From the NCBI GenBank assembly GCA_045580815.1, contig JAZNOL010000042.1, positions 1 through 35,014 on the forward strand: a stretch of DNA of 35,014 nt. Direction: 5' to 3'. Shown here piece after piece: positions 29,891-35,014 of this stretch. This stretch comes from JAZNOL01 sp045580815 (GTDB taxonomy: Bacteria; Bacillota; Clostridia; RUG12999). Position 1 is the first letter of the stretch. Every line of letters begins with the position of its first letter. The notes under the pieces are model-generated. The model saw only the letters and a list, made by a program, of their open reading frames with translations, did not search any database and was not told the DNA's origin. The position numbers and the translations under genes were made by a program.

Positions 29891-31093
29891 TTAATACAAA
29901 ACGCGCATTGATTTTGAAACAGAGCCCATCTGCGCAATTTTTGCGGCAAAATCATCGGATTTCATTGCATCGGTAATAAATGCCGCTTCACCGCCGACTT
30001 CGGCGGTCTGTTTAATTTTAAATATATTTTTTGCTGCTGTAAGCTCATCTTTTTTACAGCGAACATAATATGCAAATTTTTCTGTGGGTTCATCGCCCAT
30101 ACAGATGCTGTCGGATTTTGTCCAGGAAACAGGGAACGATTTTGCAACACCTGTGCATATGCTGATTATATCTGCAACAACTGCACTTGCGGTAGCATCC
30201 TTGCCTGCACCTTTACCGTAAAACATAACGTTGCCTGTTGCATTGCCCTCGATAAGACCTGCATTGAACACATCATTGACAAAATACAGCGGATTTTCAC
30301 TGCTTACAAACATAGGCTCAACCATTGCGGAAATGCGGTTGTTGTCAATTGTGCTGTATGCAATAAGTTTAACAGTAAAGCCCAGCTTTTGTGCAAAAGC
30401 CATGTCGTTTGTGGTTATATCGGAAATGCCTGTTGTTTTGATTTTGTCGCAATCGGTTTCTGCCCCCCATGCAACAGAAGACAGAATCGCAATTTTGCGG
30501 CAGGCATCAATACCTTCAATATCAGCCGCCGGATTTGCCTCGGCATAGCCGTTTTTCTGTGCTCCGGAAAGTGCCGTTTCAAAATCACTTCCGCAAGTTG
30601 CCATCTGAGTGAGAATGTAGTTTGTTGTGCCGTTGAGAATGCCGCAGATTTTGTTAATTTTATTGCCCGACATTGCACGGCAAAGCGGGTCGATAAGCGG
30701 GATTCCGCCGCCTACACTTGCTTCAAAAAGATATGAGCAACCGTTGGCTTTTGCAAGTGCAATCAGCTCTGTGCCGTGTTTTGCAACAAGCTCTTTGTTT
30801 GATGTAACAACGCTTTTGCCGGCTTCAAGACACTGTTTTGTAAAAGTATATGCCGGATTGATTCCGCCGATAACCTCAGCCACAATTTCAACCTCACTGT
30901 CGTTTAAAATAACAGAAAAGTCTTTTGTAAACAGATGTTTTTCGGGATGTGAGTCGAAATCACGTATATCGAGAATATGTCCTATTTCAAGTTTGCTTCC
31001 GGTTTTTTCGGCAATAGAGTCGCAGTTTGTGCGTATAACATCGTACACGCCGGAACCGACCGTACCGAAACCGAGTATTGCAATTTTTGGCAT
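29891..31093 (-). CDS. hom: Homoserine dehydrogenase
   Basis: 400 aa. NAD(P) Rossmann motif ILGFGTVGSGVYDVI; the catalytic domain includes FEASVGGGIPLIDPL, GILNGTTNYILTQM and EANPAADIEGIDACRKIAILS; a C-terminal region (FAYYVRCKKDELTAAKNIF) is ACT-like. It reduces aspartate semialdehyde to homoserine. AGGGGG lies 7 nt before ATG. It is first in an operon with lysC, coaX and the S component, and is divergent from the apgM-type gene. Aspartate semialdehyde dehydrogenase and thrC are not in this window. Confidence 0.95.
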   Translation of the reverse strand: MPKIAILGFGTVGSGVYDVIRTNCDSIAEKTGSKLEIGHILDIRDFDSHPEKHLFTKDFSVILNDSEVEIVAEVIGGINPAYTFTKQCLEAGKSVVTSNKELVAKHGTELIALAKANGCSYLFEASVGGGIPLIDPLCRAMSGNKINKICGILNGTTNYILTQMATCGSDFETALSGAQKNGYAEANPAADIEGIDACRKIAILSSVAWGAETDCDKIKTTGISDITTNDMAFAQKLGFTVKLIAYSTIDNNRISAMVEPMFVSSENPLYFVNDVFNAGLIEGNATGNVMFYGKGAGKDATASAVVADIISICTGVAKSFPVSWTKSDSICMGDEPTEKFAYYVRCKKDELTAAKNIFKIKQTAEVGGEAAFITDAMKSDDFAAKIAQMGSVSKSMRVLY

Positions 31094-31137
31094 ATATTAG
31101 CCCCCTTTTATCACGGTGTATAAATATTCTATTTAAT

Positions 31138-31166
31138 ATAGTATCACAAATCTTTCAAAAAATCAA
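31138..31166 (-). promoter_or_regulatory. Promoter of the hom operon
   Basis: Minus strand TTGATT (31161-31166), 17 bp, TACTAT (31138-31143), 44 bp from the hom start. Confidence 0.65.
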
Positions 31167-31237
31167 GAAATTTTTATCTTAATCGGCAAATTTGTTTAAA
31201 TTTTATTTAATTTAATTAATTTTTATTCATTTTGCTA

Positions 31238-31266
31238 TTGCCAATTGTGAAAATTTATGGTATATT
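31238..31266 (+). promoter_or_regulatory. Promoter of the apgM-type gene
   Basis: TTGCCA (31238-31243), 17 bp, TATATT (31261-31266). The leader to 31344 contains an AT-rich imperfect hairpin closed by GAGG/CCTC (about 31273-31317); no known regulatory RNA is recognised. Confidence 0.6.
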
Positions 31267-31344
31267 ATAATAGAGGAATTATATAATGATAATTATATTT
31301 TTAATATATACCTCTCATATAGAAAACAGAAAGGAAAATTTACT

Positions 31345-32544
31345 ATGAAATATCTTGTTCTTTTAGGCGACGGCATGGCTGACACACCCCTTGATATGCT
31401 GGGCGGCAAAACGCCTCTTGACGTTGCCGACAAGCCTCTTATTGACTCGCTTGCAAAAAAATCTGTTATCGGCATGACACGCACCGTTCCGCCCACACTT
31501 TCACCGGGCAGCGACGTTGCAAACCTGTCGGTTATGGGATATAATCCCCTTGAATGTTATACGGGCCGTTCGCCTCTTGAAGCTGTAAGCATGGGCGTTG
31601 AGCTTCTTGACACGGATGTTACGCTTCGTTGCAACCTTGTTACACTTTCCGATGAGGAAAACTACGAGGACAAAACAATGGTTGACTATTCTTCGGGCGA
31701 GATTTCAACCCCTGAAGCCCGCGAGCTTATCCGTGCGGTAAACGATGCTCTTGGAACTGACAAAAAACAGTTTTTCGGCGGCATTTCTTACCGTCATCTG
31801 CTTGTATGCCACAACGACAAAACGGGCAGAGATTTGACTCCTCCTCACGACATTTCCGACAAGAAAATCACACAGTATCTGCCCAGTGACCCGGAAATGA
31901 CCGAGCTTATGAAAAAAAGCTATGATATTTTAAAAAATCATCCGATAAATATTGAACGTATCAAAAACGGCAAAAACCCGGCAAACTCCATATGGCTGTG
32001 GGGCGAGGGCACACGTCCGGCACTTGAAAATTTCAAGGAAAAATACGGTTTTTCGGGCAGTGTTGTTTCTGCTGTTGACCTTATCAAAGGCATCGGCATG
32101 TGTGCAGGAATGAACGTTGTTGAAGTTGAAGGCGTAACAGGCACACTTTCAACAAACTATATGGGCAAGGCCCAGGCGGCAGTAAACGAATTCCGCAGCG
32201 GTGCAGATTTTGTTTATCTGCATTTTGAGGCTTCCGACGAATGTGGACATCAGGGCGATTGCCCCGGCAAAGTAAAAGCAATTGAAAACCTTGACCATCC
32301 GGTTTTAAGCTATATTGTTGACGAGCTTAAAAAAGACGGCGAGGATTTTGCTCTGCTGTTTATGCCGGACCATCCCACTCCTGTTGAGCTTAAAACTCAT
32401 ACCCGTGACGAGGTTCCGTTTATGCTTTACAAAAGCAACGACGAAAAAGATTTTCCGGAAAATGTTTATACCGAAAAATGTGCCGAAGCAAGCGGTATTA
32501 AAGTAGAAAATGCATACGACCTTGTGTCAATGCTTTTCAAATAA
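31345..32544 (+). CDS. Cofactor-independent phosphoglycerate mutase (ApgM type); possible homoserine kinase analogue
   Basis: 399 aa alkaline-phosphatase superfamily enzyme. Metal-site motifs: LLGDGMADTPLD at the N terminus, the phosphorylated Ser region SPGSDVANLSVMGY, FEASDECGHQGD, and MPDHPTPVELKTHTRDEVPF at the C terminus. It belongs to the archaeal-type ApgM branch. In several bacteria members of this branch sit with hom and thrC and have been proposed as homoserine kinase analogues, and here the gene is divergent from hom-lysC with no thrB in sight. AAAGGA precedes the start. The first activity is the safe family label; the second is contextual inference. Confidence 0.88.
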   Translation: MKYLVLLGDGMADTPLDMLGGKTPLDVADKPLIDSLAKKSVIGMTRTVPPTLSPGSDVANLSVMGYNPLECYTGRSPLEAVSMGVELLDTDVTLRCNLVTLSDEENYEDKTMVDYSSGEISTPEARELIRAVNDALGTDKKQFFGGISYRHLLVCHNDKTGRDLTPPHDISDKKITQYLPSDPEMTELMKKSYDILKNHPINIERIKNGKNPANSIWLWGEGTRPALENFKEKYGFSGSVVSAVDLIKGIGMCAGMNVVEVEGVTGTLSTNYMGKAQAAVNEFRSGADFVYLHFEASDECGHQGDCPGKVKAIENLDHPVLSYIVDELKKDGEDFALLFMPDHPTPVELKTHTRDEVPFMLYKSNDEKDFPENVYTEKCAEASGIKVENAYDLVSMLFK

Positions 32545-32574
32545 AAAAGATAAAATCTTGGGAGGATTTTACCA

Positions 32575-34761
32575 ATGGCTATTATTGTAAAAGGAACACA
32601 GTTCCACTTAAAAACCGATAGAACAAGCTATATTTTTTATGCTTATCAATCGGACAACGATTATAACAACAGACTTCTCACCCATCTTTACTGGGGAGCA
32701 CCCTTAAACGACGATATTGACCTGCGATACGGTGCAACGACAGATATTTTCTCACGCGCATCGGCGTTTGCTACACCTGTTGACCCCGAATGTAAATATT
32801 TTATCCCCGATGTTCCTATGGAATTTGCAACCATAGGCGGTGGTGATTACCGCAATCCGGTGATGCAGGCTGAGCACACAAACGGCTCGACGGTAAGCGA
32901 ATTTATGTACAAGGGATATAAAATAATTGATGGCAAACCTGCACTTGAAGGTATGCCCTCAACTTACGTTGACAGCGATGACGAGGCTAAAACCCTTGTA
33001 ATTACCCTTGAAGACGACCTTGCACAGCTTCGCGCAGAGCTTTATTATACAGTTTTTGAAAATTATAACGTAATCACAAGAAATATCAGATATACAAACT
33101 TCGGTGGCGATGAAATAAAACTCCTCAGCGCACAGTCGATGTGCATGGATTTCCTTTCGCAGGATTACCGTATTCTGCATCTCCAGGGTGACTGGGCGTG
33201 CGAACGCAAGCCGGAATTTGTCAAAGTTCATCACGGCAAATTTGAAATCGGAAGCAAACGTGGCATGAGCAGTCATATGGAAAATCCGTTTTTTGCACTT
33301 GTTGAAGGCAATGCCGACGAGTACCACGGTGATGTTTACGGTTTTTCTCTTGTTTACAGCGGCAGCTTCAATGCTGTGGTTGAAGGCTCAAGCGGCGGTA
33401 TGACACGTGTTACAATGGGCATAAATCCCTTTAACTTCTGCTGGCAGCTTGGCAGCGGCGAGCATTTACAGACACCCGAGGTTGTACTTTCTTATTCTGC
33501 TGACGGTCTTGACGGAATGAGCCAGAATTTCCATAAAATTTACCGTGAACGTCTTATGAGAAAACCGTTCCGTGACGCACTTCGTCCCATGATTATAAAC
33601 AACTGGGAAGCAACAGGTCAAGACTTTACAGAACAGAAGCTTGTTGATATTGCAGAGGTTGGTGCACAGACAGGTCTTGAAATGTTTGTACTTGACGACG
33701 GTTGGTTCGGCAAAGACCGTGCAACCGACAAAAACGGTCTCGGTGACTGGTGGGTTGATAAAACAAAACTTCCCGACGGTCTTGACAGCCTTGTTAAAAA
33801 AATCAATGCAATGGGCATGAAGTTCGGTCTCTGGGTTGAGCCGGAAATGGTAAATCCCTTAAGCACACTTTATCAGCTTCACCCCGACTGGTGCATCCAT
33901 GCCGATGGCAGAATGAGAACTCTCAATCGTAATCAGCTTGTGCTTGACCTTTCAAAAGACGAAGTTGTAGATTATCTTATCGAAACATTTACAGGCGTTT
34001 TATCTTCAGCAAACATTGAGTACATAAAATGGGACTGCAACCGTAACATGACCGAAACTGCAAACCAAATGCAGATGCACAAATATGTGCTTGGTCTTTA
34101 CAGATTGCTTGACACACTCACATCACGGTTCCCCAACGTTCTGTTTGAGGGATGTAGTGGCGGCGGTGGACGTTTTGACCCAGGAATGCTCTATTATATG
34201 CCGCAGACCTGGACAAGCGACATGGCACATCCCATTCCCCGTCTTACAATCCAGACAGGCACATCCTTTGTTTATCCGCCCATTGCAATGACAGGTCATA
34301 TCTGCTCAATTGAAGTTGGTCAGGATAAATTCAACAAATATATGGATACTTGTGCTATGGTTGCAATGGCTACCTGCTTCGGTTTTGAGCTTGACCTCAG
34401 CAAACTTTCGGAAGCAGAACGTAAACAGGCGGCAGAATATGTTGAATTTTACAGAGAAATCCGTCCTGTTGTTCAGTTTGGTGATTTCCACCGTCTTGAA
34501 AATCCTTTTGACGGCGAAAATGTTTCCTGGCAGTTTGTATCGCCCGACAAAAAACAGTCGGTTGCGTTCTTCTATCAGAGAGTAAGAATGCACAACGAAG
34601 AACGTCGTCATGTGAAACTCCACGGTCTTGACCCCATGACAAAATACGAATGTAACGGTCAGGTTTATTACGGCGAAGAACTGATGAACTTCGGCGTAAA
34701 CGTAAAACTGGGCAGCTATCAGTATTATGCTCAGTCGATGGTATTTACAGCAGTTGAATAA
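32575..34761 (+). CDS. Alpha-galactosidase, glycoside hydrolase family 36
   Basis: 728 aa, the typical GH36 length, with an N-terminal beta-sandwich (about 1-330) and a catalytic barrel. Motifs: NNWEATGQDFTEQKL, FVLDDGWFGKDR, LWVEPEMVNPLSTLYQ, and the nucleophile Asp487 in YIKWDCNRNMTE. CSGGGGRFDPGMLYYMPQTW is followed by TSDMAHPIPRL, with the likely acid/base Asp549. In most homologues this last segment reads SDxTDxIxRL; here MAH replaces the middle residues. No signal peptide is present, so it acts in the cytosol on imported raffinose-type or melibiose-type galactosides. GGGAGGA lies 8 nt before ATG, 30 bp after the apgM-type gene. No transporter or sucrose phosphorylase gene is adjacent. 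Confidence 0.94.
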   Translation: MAIIVKGTQFHLKTDRTSYIFYAYQSDNDYNNRLLTHLYWGAPLNDDIDLRYGATTDIFSRASAFATPVDPECKYFIPDVPMEFATIGGGDYRNPVMQAEHTNGSTVSEFMYKGYKIIDGKPALEGMPSTYVDSDDEAKTLVITLEDDLAQLRAELYYTVFENYNVITRNIRYTNFGGDEIKLLSAQSMCMDFLSQDYRILHLQGDWACERKPEFVKVHHGKFEIGSKRGMSSHMENPFFALVEGNADEYHGDVYGFSLVYSGSFNAVVEGSSGGMTRVTMGINPFNFCWQLGSGEHLQTPEVVLSYSADGLDGMSQNFHKIYRERLMRKPFRDALRPMIINNWEATGQDFTEQKLVDIAEVGAQTGLEMFVLDDGWFGKDRATDKNGLGDWWVDKTKLPDGLDSLVKKINAMGMKFGLWVEPEMVNPLSTLYQLHPDWCIHADGRMRTLNRNQLVLDLSKDEVVDYLIETFTGVLSSANIEYIKWDCNRNMTETANQMQMHKYVLGLYRLLDTLTSRFPNVLFEGCSGGGGRFDPGMLYYMPQTWTSDMAHPIPRLTIQTGTSFVYPPIAMTGHICSIEVGQDKFNKYMDTCAMVAMATCFGFELDLSKLSEAERKQAAEYVEFYREIRPVVQFGDFHRLENPFDGENVSWQFVSPDKKQSVAFFYQRVRMHNEERRHVKLHGLDPMTKYECNGQVYYGEELMNFGVNVKLGSYQYYAQSMVFTAVE

Positions 34762-34778
34762 TTAAAATTTTAAATTTA

Positions 34779-34820
34779 TACGCCGTACCGGCGACCTTTT
34801 ATGGTCTGCAGTACGGCGTA
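34779..34820. terminator. Bidirectional terminator between the GH36 gene and gpr
   Basis: TACGCCGTAC/GTACGGCGTA (34779-34788 with 34811-34820) with a nested GACC/GGTC hairpin. It is followed by ATTTTTATTT on the plus strand and by a T/A-rich tract on the minus strand, 17 bp from one stop and 4 bp from the other. Confidence 0.8.
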
Positions 34821-34824
34821 ATTT

Positions 34825-35014
34825 TTATTTAATATCTCTAAGCCCCATGTTTATTCCGTTTGCCACCACAGACGAAATTCCGCTTATAATATTGTCAATT
34901 TCTTTGGGAGTTACCATCATATCCGCCATATCACCCAGAGTGTGATGAATAAGGCGATAACGCTCGTCATCCTCAAGCTCGGACATTACGCCTGTGTAAT
35001 CGCCTGCACCGAAC
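34825..35014 (-). CDS. gpr: Germination protease GPR, C-terminal part (runs off the window)
   Basis: The last 62 codons of a minus-strand gene, ending DIK-stop at 34825. The readable stretch includes GVMSELEDDERYRLIHHTLG, then MMVTPKEIDNIISGISSVVA and NGINMGLRDIK. This matches the end of spore protease GPR (family pattern ...LIHEVL...LMVTPKEVDxFIEDMANVIANGLN). GPR cleaves small acid-soluble spore proteins during germination. The catalytic part lies beyond position 35014. The match is from memory over a short segment. Confidence 0.75.
   Translation of the reverse strand, partial: FGAGDYTGVMSELEDDERYRLIHHTLGDMADMMVTPKEIDNIISGISSVVANGINMGLRDIK

Noticed and set aside
28640..31140. Lysine riboswitch or T-box ahead of hom/lysC
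   Set aside because: The 44 bp between promoter and hom are too short and show no such structure, and the hom-lysC gap is only 31 bp.
1..35014. CRISPR array, prophage, transposase or toxin-antitoxin module
   Set aside because: No regularly spaced direct repeats, no integrase, transposase or phage protein, and no paired small ORFs with known toxin motifs were found on either strand.

Overview
The window is an AT-rich stretch of chromosome from a spore-forming, strictly fermentative member of the Clostridia, most likely a gut Oscillospirales/Ruminococcaceae-type bacterium. The evidence is a partial germination protease (gpr) at the right edge, an NADH-linked electron-bifurcating type [FeFe] hydrogenase, Clostridia-style promoters and ribosome binding sites, a sodium-pump decarboxylase beta subunit, and a short-form HisG with HisZ. 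No phage, insertion sequence, CRISPR array or defence island is visible. The only mobile-looking DNA is a palindrome-rich interspersed repeat near 4.2-4.4 kb.

Layout. 0-0.9 kb: Mrp/NBP35 Fe-S carrier ATPase (-). 1.1-4.1 kb: BlaI-type repressor, M56 (BlaR1-like) membrane protease, a separate membrane-anchored protein that looks like the rest of the BlaR1-like receptor, and a lipoprotein (+), behind a promoter carrying two BlaI-like boxes. 4.4-11.8 kb: an uninterrupted histidine operon hisZ-G-D-C-B-H-A-F-IE (-) with a consensus promoter and a large dyad over it. 12-13 kb: a doubtful small ORF, tRNA-Pro(CGG), and an unlisted 47-aa Cys/Gly/Asn-rich membrane peptide. 13.1-14.8 kb: ACT-domain protein and UPF0210/PFL-like protein (+). 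14.9-22 kb: hydrogenase operon (-): hydC, HATPase, Gfo/Idh/MocA oxidoreductase, [2Fe-2S] protein, hydB, hydA, with a PHP-domain gene upstream. 22.1-23.8 kb: ECF sigma factor and transmembrane anti-sigma factor with a plausible autoregulated promoter. 24.0-25.9 kb: a candidate small RNA, then a yybP-ykoY (manganese) riboswitch with overlapping terminator, an OadB-type sodium pump subunit and an unlisted 55-aa OadG-like peptide. 26-31.1 kb: mreB, an ECF-transporter S component with type III pantothenate kinase, aspartokinase and homoserine dehydrogenase (-). 31.3-34.8 kb: apgM-type phosphomutase and a GH36 alpha-galactosidase (+). 34.8 kb-end: 3' part of gpr (-).

How it fits together. HydABC would re-oxidise NADH and reduced ferredoxin to H2. 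hom and lysC make homoserine from aspartate, and the divergent apgM-type enzyme could be the missing homoserine kinase analogue. coaX and the S component form a pantothenate uptake/activation pair. The most notable regulatory observation is a Mn2+-type riboswitch in front of an OadB/OadG pair that has no carboxyltransferase partner here. The second is a structured, free-standing RNA with its own promoter and terminator just upstream. Gene starts were moved from the longest ORF to the best ribosome binding site where the sequence was clear. All identifications come from reading motifs by eye; no database search was run.
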